A DNA stretch of 64,000 nt from Oxyruncus cristatus (Eukaryota; Chordata; Aves; Passeriformes; Cotingidae): positions 124,001 through 188,000 of the forward strand of contig VXAY01005670.1 in NCBI GenBank assembly GCA_013399855.1, in the 5' to 3' direction. The notes beneath the pieces are model-generated. The model was not told where the DNA came from and did no database searches. It worked only from the letters and a program-made list of their open reading frames with translations. Shown here piece by piece: positions 28,519-40,300 of this stretch; positions within the stretch are counted from its first letter, which is position 1, and each line of letters starts with the position of its first letter. The translations under genes were made by a program, and so were the position numbers.

Positions 28519-28636
28519 CAAATAAATAAAATAAAATAAAATAAAATAAAATAAAATTAAATTAAATTAAATTAAATTAAATTAAATTAAATTAAATTAA
28601 ATTAAATTAAAAAAATAANAATAAAATAAAATAAAT
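28519..28636 (+). repeat. Compound (AAAAT)n-(AAATT)n pentanucleotide microsatellite with an N
   Basis: About seven AAAAT-type units are followed by roughly a dozen AAATT-type units and then AAAAT-type units again. A single ambiguous base N lies at 28619 near the right-hand transition. The true length is probably uncertain in the assembly. Confidence 0.93.
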
Positions 28637-31593
28637 GAAGGCAAAACTTGCAATCATATTACAAGACCAGAGACAGTGAGAAAATTCCACTCTGCTTAAC
28701 TACTGTACAACAATGTGTAAATAATAAATATTTTGGAAGTAACAGTGAAGATATGATTCATATAAAACAAGTATAAGGAAAATCAGGTTGCATAACATAT
28801 ATGTTACATAATTAAAGATCATATAAAGGAATAGTACAAGTAGTCATGACTAAAATTTTAAGGACTGAAAACAATGTCTTTCAATTTAAAAGACAGATAA
28901 AAAATTATAAGGAAAACTTTAGGAATATATTGAAAGTAAGAGCACGAGGACAGATGTGTAACAAAGAAAATAGTGAAGGATACAGAGGAGAACATTCTTT
29001 TTTTTTTTAATCTTTCTAGGAAAAGTGAACTGTGACCAGATTCACTAAGTTAATTAAAAATTTGAGTAGAAATTTAGGTCAAAATACAGAAAGAAGAGTT
29101 TAAAGAATCTTGAGGCATGCAAGTTCAGAGAGCCTTATTATTGTGTCTGATAAACTAAAGTTTCTCTTTAAAATTTCTCTAAGAACAGACAAGGTATCCC
29201 TGGGCTGAAAAAAAATTAGAATCTAAAAGGATAAAAAAGATATCTTGAGGAATTCTGAATAAATCAGTGTACTTCAAGTACCTTGAAATATTCTTAAACC
29301 AATGAGAAAACACTTGCAGAAAACTAAATTCTAACGAGGTGACAAAAAAGAAAATGTAATTTTTTCTAGATCATGACAAATGAGTCTAAATTCATTCTTT
29401 GACATGAAGGGAAGAGGAAATAGATGTTATGTAGAGAGAAACAGAAGTATTTGAATGATTTTGGCACTATCCTACATGACATCACAGTAGAAAGGTACTG
29501 AAATTTTCACTGGAAATTTTGAAAACAAATTGAACAGATTTTTGCTGGGGTTATCTCAGGAAAGTGAATCTATCTCATTGCAGAAGCTGGACCGGCTGAT
29601 TTCTGAGGGCTTGATGAGTCCTGCAGTTCTTGGTTTGTATCCTAGAATCGGACACTCTTCACATTGCACTGTGTGAAAAAGGAATAATAGTGGGATTTTG
29701 GCAATAAGTATGATTGCTTTTGCACATTCGTGGGAAGACCACATTGAGTAAGGCCACTTTCTCCCCATATTTCTGGAATCTACAGGCTACTGGCTGCAGT
29801 TTGAAGAGGTGGCAATGACATATATGAACATGCTCACAAATAAGCTTGTAACCTGCTCGCCAGCTTGTCAAAGTAGAATTGAATTCAGTGCACGTTAAGT
29901 ATTGAATTTAGGGCAGTTTTGCAGGTAGTGTTGAATATTACGTTGCCAGGGCAATTTTTTTTCACAGTATCTAACACATAACAGCTAATATAAACCTGAT
30001 TTATCCACTACATTGAACATAAATGAAGCTGGCTTTAATAAAAGTCATATATTTAGGTACACAGTGGATGTATCAAAAAAAGAAAAAAAAAAAGCCTGAC
30101 AAGCACAACATTCACAAATGTTCACAAATTACTCACAATGATCATTTCTACATCTTTTTTTTCATGGAAGTGAGTTTTTTTCTTTGACATTTTGTCTAAG
30201 GTTGCAAGCATATGGATATACCATTATTCTAAAATCAGACCCATAGAAAAAAAATGCACCATAAAATACAGATTTAGATGATACAGTGAGGTAATCAAAC
30301 AAATGAATAGAGAAGCAAGGTGAGTAAAGCAGGAAACATTATAAAACTCAGAACTTTCAAATGCAAGTGTATTGAATGAAAATTGTTCCGTGTGCCTTGT
30401 TTGGCTCCACTTACAGTAACAATTTATGTACAGTGCTTGAGCAAGCTCTTATTAATTTTGCTCTGATAAAGACATCAGAATCTTATATCTACACTGGAAA
30501 AGCTCAAAGACACGTGAGTTATTCTAGATGCTTTGAGTCTTCAGCTTTGGATATCTGATGAAGAAGGCAATGATATCCAGACATGAATTAATTGAAGTAT
30601 TGATTAAGGAAGTAGCTAGTCTAACAATGTGTAATACCTTTAAGAAAAGTTTTTCCTATCTTTACAAGCGTACTGAATTAGGTATTAAGTTTAATACATT
30701 CCAAAACAAGAATGAAAAAAAAATTATTTTATTGATCCGTATAGCATCTAAATTTTCAGAAGGTAGGGGTCTTTCTTTAATGTTTCTGGTTCACAAAAGA
30801 AAAATTTAGTTGGTTTCGCTATAATTTAAAGGCTGTTTGCCTAGTTTTGTATAAAACATATTTTACAAGAATCTCATCCCTCTCTGCTTTGTTTTAATAA
30901 AATTTAATAAAATTTATGATCTACAATATTACTGAGACAAATTCAGACATCTTGCTCATACCCTAGGTTAATCTACATTGAGAAACAAGTTTTATAGCTG
31001 ATAAGAACATGGATTTTGAATCACACTTTTGCTTATGTATGATTATGAAAGCAAAATAATGCCACACATGTGGGGCAGTCACAGTAACAGAGCCCCTATC
31101 ACAATTTCGGCATTAGAACAGAATTTTTTTCTGATTAAAATGAGCCAGCATTTGATCTTTATCTCAAGGGCACACAGAGAAATAAAAACTCTCCTTCAAC
31201 CCCCAAATTATTACTTCGTGTTTGTTTTCTTCTCTTTGTTTCAAGCAGCTAACACTAGCTGGGAAACAATTTATAGTATAATTTTCTCTTTTTAATTATT
31301 CAAACAGTCTGAAGCTTCCAATTTTCCAGCCAAATTCTTAGTCTCTGCATGAGGTAAATTTTATTTGCAAACATACAGCAAGTAAAGTAAATCTTTAGCC
31401 CTTCTTAATTATCTTATGAGGGCAATCTTTCAAAAAGGCAATAGCCTGCATAGTAGAAGGCCAAAAATTGTAAAGTGTAATTTGTTGGAGAAAATGTAAC
31501 CCAGGAGAACTTTGCACAAATTTTTTCCAGATATAATTGGTTTGAATAGGCTGAGTTGTTATTATAAAGGGTGTACTGGTTTTCTTTTTTCCT

Positions 31594-31634
31594 TTTTTTG
31601 TTTGTTTGTTCATTTGGTTGGTTGGTTGGTTTTT
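31594..31634 (+). repeat. (TTTG)n/(GGTT)n tetranucleotide tract
   Basis: Imperfect TTTG units change into four GGTT-type units. It is low-complexity G/T sequence; the minus-strand frame over it, rich in N, Q, T and K, is a translation of the repeat. Confidence 0.85.
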
Positions 31635-33508
31635 GCTGTGCTCTACTGATCTTTTCTTGCTCTTATTGAAACAAATGGGTTTGTCATTTAGCAGACGTGG
31701 ACTGATATTTAAGTAGATGAGTGTTTTTTTCATAAATGCACATTTTAATTAGTGTGCATTAATTCTTCATGTAATGTTAGAGTTTACAGTGTGGATGTTT
31801 TCCCTTTTTTTATCATGAAAATCTATTCAAATTCTGTCTATTCCCTTCAGTCACCCACAAAATCTATTGTATTTTCAACTTATTGTAACATGGTAAATGC
31901 AGGAGTTTCCCTTAAATGAACAGAAGGATTCATAGGGATTTCAGTAAAAGGAAGAGAGCTATTCACAAAATACATTATTTGGAAAAGAGGAAAAGAGTTC
32001 AACTGATGCATTGTCAAGTCAGATCCTGTTCAGCATCTGAACAGGTGGAGATGAGCAAAATCAGAAATATGGTTCTGAGGATTCTAGTAAATCATGAATG
32101 GCTCAGAATATTTTCCTTAAAGTATAAAAAAGTCTCAAGAAAAGAATGAAATCGGCTGTCCTGAAGTCTGGACTGAACAAAGAGCTGGACTGTACATTCT
32201 GCTTGATATCAGTCTCAACCATGTTAATAAAGTTACAGTACACTTTGTTTGAGTTGTAATAACCTCTGTCTTTCATCATGCATTGCCAGGTACATGTGGT
32301 TTTTGCTGTCTGAACCACTGTCTTTTAGATAGGGTTGTATTTCTAAAACTTCTGTGATGACCAGGAGTAAAGTTATTAGGTATTTTACCTTTCACTTTGT
32401 ACCTTACTTTCTCAACTGCATGATAAATCCTGAGCAAAATTTTTGCAAACTAAGGTTTTCAGGTTAATCAAGTTTTTGTATTACTATATTAGTCATGTAA
32501 CTACTTCCTATAGCTCCAAAATATGTTACGTTAAACACTCCTGAAGCTGAGGTGTGTGTGTAACCTGAAGTTTTCTTCTCCTAGAAATAAGTGACTACTA
32601 CAACAGAGATGTGTTCTAGCTTTGAAAAACCATGGATATTTACAATTACAACAAGTCTTCTTTTATTCAGATTTTTGAACTGCAGGTATGGGAGTTGTGA
32701 TAGCAAGGTACAGCATAGTAATAGCCAGCATCAGCTGTGCACTTTGCACATACATATGGCTGACTGAGTAAGAATGTACCGATACAAACAGCTTAAGAAG
32801 ACAAACTATTTAAACTGGCAAAACACATGGGGAAATATCCTCTGAAAATAAGATAGGAGAAGGCAGTGTCAAAAGTTTAATCCGAATTTATATATTTGTC
32901 TTCCCTTGTGGCATGTGCTCATAATTATTAAAGAAATTCTTCTGAAATCTGCCCCAAGAAAACCTTTCCTACATCTTTCCTTTCTCCTTTTTCAGTTAAC
33001 TTTTGTTCCTAAGAAAAATTTTGTTCCTGAAAATCCAGTTCAGCTTGAGTTAAAAGGATCTGGTTAAGCTCTAATTCTCAGAGGTCTCAAAGATTTCTGA
33101 ATTAAGTGGACAGTTCTTGAAATGACTGCAAAAGGTCAGTGGAATAAATTTGTAATGCTTGAATATCTTAAAGCCTTGGCTCTGACCCAACATTCTTTAC
33201 TTGCTTTATATTTTGTCTGGCCTAATCTATTTCTCATATGATTTATTAATGGAGTTTATTATACAGGAGTTGTGCTAACACAGCTTTATTGTTGCCAGTG
33301 TCAGTGGAGTATTTCTACAAGGCACAGCACTGCTGATAACTATAGCTCTCCTCCCTCAGTACTGCTGCAAACTTCGTGTATTCTTATCCTCAAGGTGCCT
33401 CCGTGTCATGGGTTTACCAGGCCCTCCCTGGGGGTAAATGGTTAATTCCAGGTAGATTTCCAGACAAAAAGCCAAACAAAAGTTTCAGTAACAGCTCTGT
33501 GAATAACA

Positions 33509-33516
33509 TATTTAAG
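33509..33516 (+). promoter_or_regulatory. TATA-like box of LTR copy A
   Basis: TATTTAAG lies about 105 bases into the LTR. The same word in the same local context occurs in copy B (47060) and in the related LTR remnant (52110). Its function is inferred from this shared position only. Confidence 0.4.
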
Positions 33517-33919
33517 AAAATGGAAGAAAAGCCTGTTGGGTGGAAGAAATTCTAAACTGGAGAAGAGCAGAGGAGAACAAGAGACAGCAATGTAGCCTCC
33601 AAGGTCAGTGTAGCAGGAGCGGGGAGGAGAGGCCCGAGGGGGGGACCCCTCTCCCCCTCCAGCAGGGGAAAAGACTTAAAAAATAAAACCCCTGCTACCT
33701 GTGGAAGATTACTGGAGACAGAAGACCCTCCTGCAGCTCATGAAGTAGCCTGTGCCAGAGCAGAAAAGTGCATGGTGAAGCTGTAGCTCAGTGGGAGGCC
33801 TAAGATGAAACAGAGTCTTGCTGGAGACCTGTGACCCTTGGAGAGAGAAACCTACGCTGGAGCAAGTGTCCAGGGTAGGGCTTGTGATCCCAGTGAGGGA
33901 TTTATGCTGGTGTAATTCA

Positions 33920-33920
33920 N
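33920..33920. other. Single N, probable mis-sized assembly gap
   Basis: The only ambiguous base in this LTR. The 128 bases to its left and the 174 bases to its right each match copy B with one difference, but copy B carries 155 bases (47471-47625) where this copy has one N. Confidence 0.75.
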
Positions 33921-34301
33921 GACCCTGGTGCAGCAAGTTGTCCCCTTGCAGTCCATGGAGGACCTCACAGGGCCCGAGTACCCCCCAGCCTCCGGTCCTG
34001 GCCCGGCAGGGAGGAGCAGGGACAGTCCTGAGGTCGACGTGCAGCTGAGAGAGAGAGAGAGAGAGAGATTTCCAGCTACAGCTGATCGGAGCTGTCGCCC
34101 TAGAGATAACAGAAGAAAACTTTCAAGTGCTACAAATCTGATTTAGAGGAACTGTAAACCCTGGAAGTAGAGAACAGACTTTTCTCCTCCTGGACTGATA
34201 TAGGGGGGAAGGGGTTATTTGTATATACATAGAATTTTCTTCATAAGAAAACCTAGTTAAAATTGTTGTATATAGTCTTCTTCAGTTTTTATCCTGCTAG
34301 T

Positions 34302-34307
34302 AATAAA
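34302..34307 (+). promoter_or_regulatory. Poly(A) signal AATAAA in LTR copy A
   Basis: AATAAA lies about 110 bases from the LTR end and is followed by a GTCTCTTTTGTCTGT-type U/GU-rich stretch suited to cleavage-factor binding. It is conserved in copy B. This arrangement would mark the R/U5 border. Confidence 0.5.
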
Positions 34308-34419
34308 TTTAATATTATTCCCCCATGTCAAGTCTCTTTTGTCTGTATAAAACTGCTCTCAACTTGTAATAATTATGCAAAGGATTTTAAAAAAATCGCT
34401 CCGGAGTAAACCCATGACA

Positions 34420-35143
34420 CTCAGATAACCTAATACACAAGAGCACTTTGATGGGCACTATTATACCGTATCCTACCATGGGGAGTATTAATGCCTTAAA
34501 AGAGCTCACAAAGTGTCATCCCATGGATCAAGAAGCTACTGAAAATTATGAATCTTTGTAATTTTGCACGTAAAGCTAGTCAACAAGAGGAGTGCACTGC
34601 GTAGGGACCACTGGGTAATTCTACACTGAAAGTTTAGGGTTGTCTCATGTTCTGATTCATACCTTAAAAAAATAAATAATTTTATTAACTAGCTTTAGTG
34701 CTCTAGAACTAAAAGTATTGAAGTCTGGGATTTCTAGTATTTCTTCTTATGCCATATAAATGGGAGGAGACCTGTCTCTAATCCAGAGTTCTGCAGAGAA
34801 TTTCATCGAAACTGTTATCAAATCACACCTTCTGTCATGCAATAACAGCTAAATACAACCAAAACCAACTTTTAATTTTTTTAATGATCCTTGTGACATG
34901 AACACTCTTTGATTGCTTTTAATTTTGCCCTGAAATCATCCAAAAACTTTCAGAGACATTACAGAAGAGACCTGAGAAAACTATTTATCTCAGGTTTTAA
35001 TTCTTATGCTAGGTTGATTGCAGTGTTGTTTCACCTATGAAAAATGTTTAGTTTGCACTAAGATACCAAATGTAGTGTAAATTTGAAAACATCCAGTGAG
35101 ACAGGTGTAGACCAAAAGCAAAACTGATGATGTAGGGGCTTGA
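34420..35143. other. Unique DNA between an LTR and a CR1
   Basis: No gene or repeat recognised. Confidence 0.5.
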
Positions 35144-35232
35144 GGATTTTTTTGTTTGAGGTTTTTTTGTTGTTAGTGGTGAGGTTTTTGGGTTTTGATG
35201 GTTGGTTGGTTTTGGTTTTGGGGGGTTTGTTT
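35144..35232 (+). repeat. G/T-rich low-complexity tract beside a CR1 3' end
   Basis: Runs of T and G with GGTT units lie immediately next to the 3' terminus of the CR1 at 35233. A similar T/G-rich stretch follows the other CR1 boundary at about 35910. Confidence 0.8.
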
Positions 35233-35910
35233 CATAGAATCATACAATATGCTGCATTGGAAGGGACACATCAGGATCATAGAATCATAGAGTCACAGAT
35301 TATGCTGAGTTGGAAGGGATCCACAAGGATCATCCTGTCCAGCTCCTGACCCTGCACAGGACCATCCCCAAGAGTCACGCCATGTTCCTGAGAATGTTGT
35401 CCAAATGCTTCTTGAATTCAGACAGATTTGATGCTGTGACTACTTTCTTGGGGAGCCTGTTCCAGTGCCCAACCAACCTCTCAGTGAAAAAGCTTTTCCC
35501 AATATCTAACTTAAACTTTCCCCGACTCAGCTTCTTCCAGTTTCCTCAAGTCCTGTTATTGTTAATGACAGTGAAGAGATAAGTGTCTGCCCTCCTCTTC
35601 TGCTCCTGAGGATGTTGAAGACTGCAAGGAGGTCTCCCCTCAGTCTCTTCTTCTCCAGGCCGAACAAACCAAGTGACCTCAGGTGCTCCTGATATGGCTT
35701 TCCCACAAAACCCTTTGTCATTTCGTTGTCCTCTTTTGGATGCCCTCTAATAGATTAATGTCTGTTTTTTATATTGTGGTGCCCAAATCTGCAGACAATA
35801 TTCAAGGTGAGGCCACACCAGTGCAGAGCAGAGCGGGACAATCCTCTCCCTCGACTGGCTGGCGATGCTTTGCCTGATGCCCCCCAGACACGGTTGGTCC
35901 TTTTGTCTAC
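35233..35910 (-). mobile_element. CR1 LINE fragment with doubled 3' terminus
   Basis: On the minus strand the DNA follows CR1 ORF2 C-terminus and 3' UTR. The frame at 35527-35721 gives FGLEKKRLRGDLLAVFNILR, the counterpart of the usual [20 protein letters not shown], and further motifs lie at 35400-35520. The 5' break is at about 35910. At the 3' side the terminal ~45-50 bases occur twice in tandem: a block at about 35236-35282 and a similar one at about 35283-35331, both with a TATGCTG(C/A)(A/G)TTGGAAGGGA core. Several frameshifts are present; dead copy. Confidence 0.9.
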
Positions 35911-38289
35911 TTTTTGTTTGGGTTTGGCTTTTTTTCAGTGAAGTCCCAAGGTTATCTTTCTCAGGATTACCAAAATGTAGCCATACTAACTTGAAAAGCT
36001 AACTTAAAATGTATGTCAAATAAATGCTTTTCTTATAAAGTGTAAGAGAAAAGGGATAGGAGCACCACAGCCTTCTTCTGAGATCCTGGTATGAATATAC
36101 CAAACTATGGATAGTCTATTGATATCTGACCTGCACTCCAACAGGACAGTGTCTGTGAAATGTGGCTGCAGTGAAGAAAAAAAGCAATGAAACAGTTCTG
36201 TAGGCAAATGGTTATATGATTGTGTCATGGTTCCTGACCCAGTTCCCAAAATATGATATAATCACTGACTAACAAACTAGTGCTAATAGAAGCAACAATG
36301 CACCATTGAAAACCTCCAAAAATTTGTCACTGCAAACTAAAGTACTTAAAAAACTGATATGAGCTGGACAAAAGTCTTGGGGATTGTATTCTTGGACCGA
36401 TGTGCCTTCTTTGCTTAGCTGTCTGGTCTTCGTTTTGTGTCTGGCTTCTGTTTCCTTCCATCTTCTTGTAGGTTATGAAAAACTCCAGTTGGATTCAAGG
36501 TAATCACAGGGAGAGCATTTATTAAAGGACATGTTATGCGAAAGTTATTTTTTTCTGAGAATATGTATTGGCCAAAATGCACGAATTTAGAAGATTAAGA
36601 TTTTACTGCCAGTTTTTTACTCATTTCTTCCACAGTCAGTATATGAATGTGTTCTCACTGAGTCATTACCAAATTTCATTTATTTCTTGGCATACTCTCA
36701 GACAATCTCCTCTTCCTCTCTCCTACTCAGCCACCTTTGACTAGTCAGCCAGGTGGTTCACTAACTGGCTTAATAACTTATAAATTCAGCTTACATTACG
36801 GTTTCTGCTGAATACATTGTCTCACTAACAACAGTTTTCCCAGCTAGAGTAATAAATGGGGTTACCTCAGGGTTTAAACAAATGTGAAGTGTGTCCTTAA
36901 TTCAACCAATTTAATCAAACACATCACTGAGTTCTTCTAGTATACTATTTTCATTTAGCTCACAAGAGACCTCCATTATACGTTTGATCAATTTTAATTC
37001 CTCAGAAACTTTAATCCCTGGCACAGGTTAAACCTCCACATTCACAGTGAGAAATAGAATAATTCCTGAGAATTCTATATGGAGAAGGCTGGACCTTTAA
37101 TGTGAATGCTTTGTGACTTCATTTACTGTGGCACGCATAGCATTTTTAAACTTTCCCATACTTCCAATGAAAAGCCAAATTTGGATATCCCTTATTTAGT
37201 ATATAAAGCAAATGCCTACAGAAGCTTGCAGCTGTAATAATCCAAATTTTTGACAATTTTTCTGCTTATCGAATACTTCAGTTACATCTATTACTGAAAC
37301 AGTCCAGTACATTTCCGGCAGTACAAAGGATTCCATGGTGTGCTTAACTGACAGGTTCACCATTTGCTTTCAAAACATTTGACAGCATTTACAACTGAAG
37401 ATCAAAATTTCTACTGAAATTTGTCTATGAAGAAGTACAACAGATTATTTTGCTTGCGGCCAAATATAAAATGGTGAAACTAAACCAACAGAAAATAGAC
37501 AATTTTAAGTTCATAGGTGGTTGGGTTTTTTGAAGTGTGATACTTCTGTGTCAAGGGGTCAGAGAATCACATGGGCCACACAGTGACTGATTTATTCAAA
37601 ACCTAGTAATAAATTAGGCCAGATGCTAAAAATAAAAATCGGTTGGGAAAATGTGTTTGCATTTCAGGACAGATCCAAGTTCGTCAGATTGTTCCTACTC
37701 AGTGATAGCATTTTGTTCTTGCATAGTCCTAACCTTCTGAAAATTAAGAAATGTATATACCTCTACACCTATTGAGACAGTGTTTGGCTGATTGTTTTGG
37801 TTTGTTTTTAAATTTAATACATATCTTTATATATTCTAGGAGGTTTGATTTTGGCTTTCTATTTCTTGTATTATGAAAAATATCACCTCAAATCTATGTG
37901 TTGGCTTTCTGATCACTGTCACCAGCCATATAAGCATTTTGCACCTCTTTTCATACAGTGTTCTGTAGGTCAAAGAATTCCCTCGCATCTTGACTGCTCA
38001 GACTGCCATATTCTGCCTAGACCTTGTTCCCACTTCTGTGTACATCACAGTTTAAGATAAATCGTATATGCATCATATGAATTATGTATCAAGTGAGGAA
38101 ACATGGTCCATTTTTGAGGAAACCCCTCATTTCTTTATATATACCTTATATAATTTGTTCCACATAAATGAGGTAAAGTTTGAAATCCAAAACCTTAATG
38201 GTAGCATTTTACATGACAAAGTAACTAACTTACACTTTTAAAAAGTAGAAAAACTGAGAAGCATGGGCTAGATAAGTGTACAGGGAGGT
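35911..38289. other. Unique AT-rich DNA, no gene seen
   Basis: No gene or transposon recognised. A TGTCATGG at 36223 resembles the start of the solo LTRs, but nothing after it does. Confidence 0.5.
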
Positions 38290-38948
38290 AGATCAAAAAC
38301 TGGCTGAACTGGCAAGCTTAAAGAGTTTTTACCAGTGACACAAAGTCCAGCTGGAGGTGAATCACTAGTGGAGTTACTCCAGGGGTTGATACTGGGACCA
38401 ATATTGCTTTAATACCTTCCTTGATGGCCTGGATGTTGGGAAAGTCTTCCATCACCAATTTTGAAGATAGCATAAAACTAGGAAGAATAGTTGATATATT
38501 GCATGGGTGTGTTACCACTCAGCAGGACCTTGTCTCACCACAAAGGTGATTAAGGTAATGAAGCATCTGTCACAAAGAGAGGCGGAGAAAATTGGATCTG
38601 CTAATCTTGAAGAAAAAGATGACTTAGGAAGAATCTTATGAAAATGTATAAATATCTGACAGGAATCTATAAAGAGTACAGAGCCAGGGTTTTTTTTCAG
38701 TGGTGCCCAGAGGCAAATACTTTAACACAGGACATGCCATATGAACATCAGGAAACACTTTTTCACTGTGAGGATGACTGAGCAATGGCACAGGTTGCCC
38801 AGAGGGGCTGTGGAGCCTCCATGTTTGAAGATATTCAAAAAACCACAGCCTGCTCAAGGTTTCTCTGCTCAAGCAGAGAGGTTGGACTAGAGGCTGGACA
38901 GACTCCAGAGGCTCCCTTCAACCTCAACCATTCTGTGATTTTGTGATA
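38290..38948 (+). mobile_element. CR1 LINE fragment, old, internally deleted
   Basis: The plus strand begins in the segment normally encoding NWL(D/N)GR...SSWRPVTSGVPQGSVLGP (38320-38390 is a decayed version), then a degraded catalytic box near 38460. After a jump it continues with the ORF2 C-terminus and 3' UTR (38690-38948), ending ATTCTGTGATTTTGTGATAG. The fragment is shorter than the same span in an intact CR1, so the central reverse-transcriptase part is deleted. Frameshifts and stops are frequent, and this is one of the more diverged copies. Confidence 0.87.
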
Positions 38949-39685
38949 GTAATTTTAAGAAAACCATAGTGAATGGACAGGGAAGTGGAAGAAAAACAAA
39001 AAAGAAAGGGTTGAATTAGAAGAAAATAAATTACATGACTGGTAATTTCAAATAAGGGCAGTTAAGCTTACTGACACCATGGATTCAATATTGTTTTCCA
39101 TCAAAAGAGTATATTCAATATGCATTTTTTCTGATATCCACTTTTAACCTAAGCTCTACTTTACTAATGATCATTTTCCTACCCATAAATTTGCCTAAGT
39201 GGAAAAAAGAGTATTTTGACAAAGCAATAAAATAAATAGTTTGGTGAGCATAAGGGACAGTTAAAGTCAGCAGCATTATAGAGAAAATTCAAATCCCGAT
39301 TTTGGTTGCCTGTCAATTATTTAATTAGATTTGGTGAGATTTGGTTAATTTAATGGAATCAGTTCCTGTGACACGTTTCAAGACAATGTATCCTACAGAG
39401 AAACCAGTGTAAATTCTAGGCAAACACTTCTAAAACATTAGTTCTTTAATATTCAGGGCATATACTCTTAAAAAGTCTTTGCATATTTTAAATATTTCAC
39501 TACACATCCATGTGTTGTTGTATTTTTAAGGTCCTAAATGATATCCCACAGGAAAACTTACTATAAAATTCATTTTATCCTTAATTGAATACTTTTTTCC
39601 TACAAAACTTTCAAATAAATTAAAGTAATGTATCATGTTAAATAAGGTGTGAAAGAAGTCACTCCCTAAAAAATAATATTATTTT
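38949..39685. other. Unique DNA between two oppositely oriented CR1s
   Basis: No gene or transposon recognised. Confidence 0.5.
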
Positions 39686-40300
39686 AGAATCATAGATTCT
39701 GTTAGGTTGGAAAAGACTTCTAAGGTCATCAAGTCCATCATTTACCTAACGCTGCCAAGACCACCACTAAACCATGCCCCTAAATGCCACGTCTACATAT
39801 CTTTTAAATACCTCCAGGGATGGTGACTCCACAACTTCCCTGGGCAGCTTGTTCCAATGCTTGACAACCTTTCCAGTGGAGAAATTTTTCCCAATATCCA
39901 ACCTAAACCTTCCCTGAAACAACTTGAGGCCATTTCCTCTTGTCTTGTCATTCCTTACCTGGGAGAAAAGACCAACCCTGACCTCACTACGACCTCCTTT
40001 CAGGTAGTTGTAGAGACCGATGAGGTCTCTCCTGTACCTCCTTTCCTCCAGGCTAAACAACCCCAGCTCCCTCAGCCTTTCCTCATAAGACTTGTGCTTC
40101 AGACCCTTCAGCATCTTTGCTGCCCTTCTCTGAACACACTCCAGCACCAAGGTCTGTCTTGTTGTGAGGGGCCCAGAACTGGACACAGGACTTGAGGTGT
40201 GGCTTCATCAGTGCTGAGTACAGGGGAAGGATCACTGGCCTGTTCCTGATGGCCTCACTATTCCTGACACAAGTCAGGATGCCCCAAGCCAGTAGCACTG
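39686..40300 (-). mobile_element. CR1 LINE fragment, reverse-transcriptase C-terminus to 3' end
   Basis: Minus-strand CR1 running from a [23 protein letters not shown] segment (about 40260) to a 3' terminus at 39686. The two frames at 40083-40379 and 39767-40186 together cover ORF2 with one frameshift near 40145. The 5' break is about 40290-40310. One full tail unit is recognisable at the 3' end rather than a long octamer array. Confidence 0.93.
39767..40186 (-). pseudogene. CR1 ORF2 reverse-transcriptase C-terminal remnant
   Basis: About 128 codons of this frame match the CR1 ORF2 C-terminal region: [56 protein letters not shown] and [19 protein letters not shown]. In family terms this lies after the catalytic domain and is not sufficient for activity. 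The first dozen residues belong to another frame: the true upstream CR1 sequence ([18 protein letters not shown]) lies one frame away, so a frameshift sits near 40145. The frame opens at GTG rather than ATG, which also argues against expression as it stands. Confidence 0.88.

Larger units (their letters stand above)
18142..33403. other. 15 kb with no recognised gene or transposon
   Basis: This is the longest stretch in which I recognise no CR1 or LTR sequence. It holds microsatellites (25243-25283, 27287-27343, 28519-28636, 31594-31634) and short A runs such as 26251-26265. None of its open frames (longest 112 codons, 31395-31733 minus, lying over a low-complexity tract) resembles a known protein. 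Homeodomain-type AT-rich words are frequent at 20380-20600 and 22180-23060, which would suit conserved regulatory DNA. That is only a guess without cross-species alignment. Confidence 0.5.
33404..34419 (+). mobile_element. Solo LTR of an endogenous retrovirus, copy A
   Basis: The element starts TGTCATGGGTTTA and ends TAAACCCATGACA, a perfect 13-base inverted terminal pair with the TG...CA ends expected of retroviral LTRs. It contains a TATTTAAG promoter-like box (33509), a GA-rich leader-like part with (GA)11 at 34047-34068, and AATAAA at 34302. It has no gag, pol or env and no partner LTR in proviral arrangement. It is 1016 bases long against 1172 in copy B; the difference is almost entirely at a single N (33920), where copy B has 155 bases. 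The 5-base flanks CTCCG and CTCAG match at 4 of 5 positions, so the target duplication is unclear. The retroviral family is inferred from copy B. Confidence 0.88.

Noticed and set aside
28519..28636. CRISPR-like or satellite array
   Set aside because: The period is five bases with no spacers, so it is a plain microsatellite.
31395..31733. 112-codon minus-strand frame rich in N, Q, T and K
   Set aside because: Its distinctive part is the translation of the TTTG/GGTT low-complexity tract at 31594-31634.
36223..36230. TGTCATGG as the start of a third solo LTR
   Set aside because: The match ends after eight bases; no TATTTAAG, GA-rich part or AATAAA region follows.
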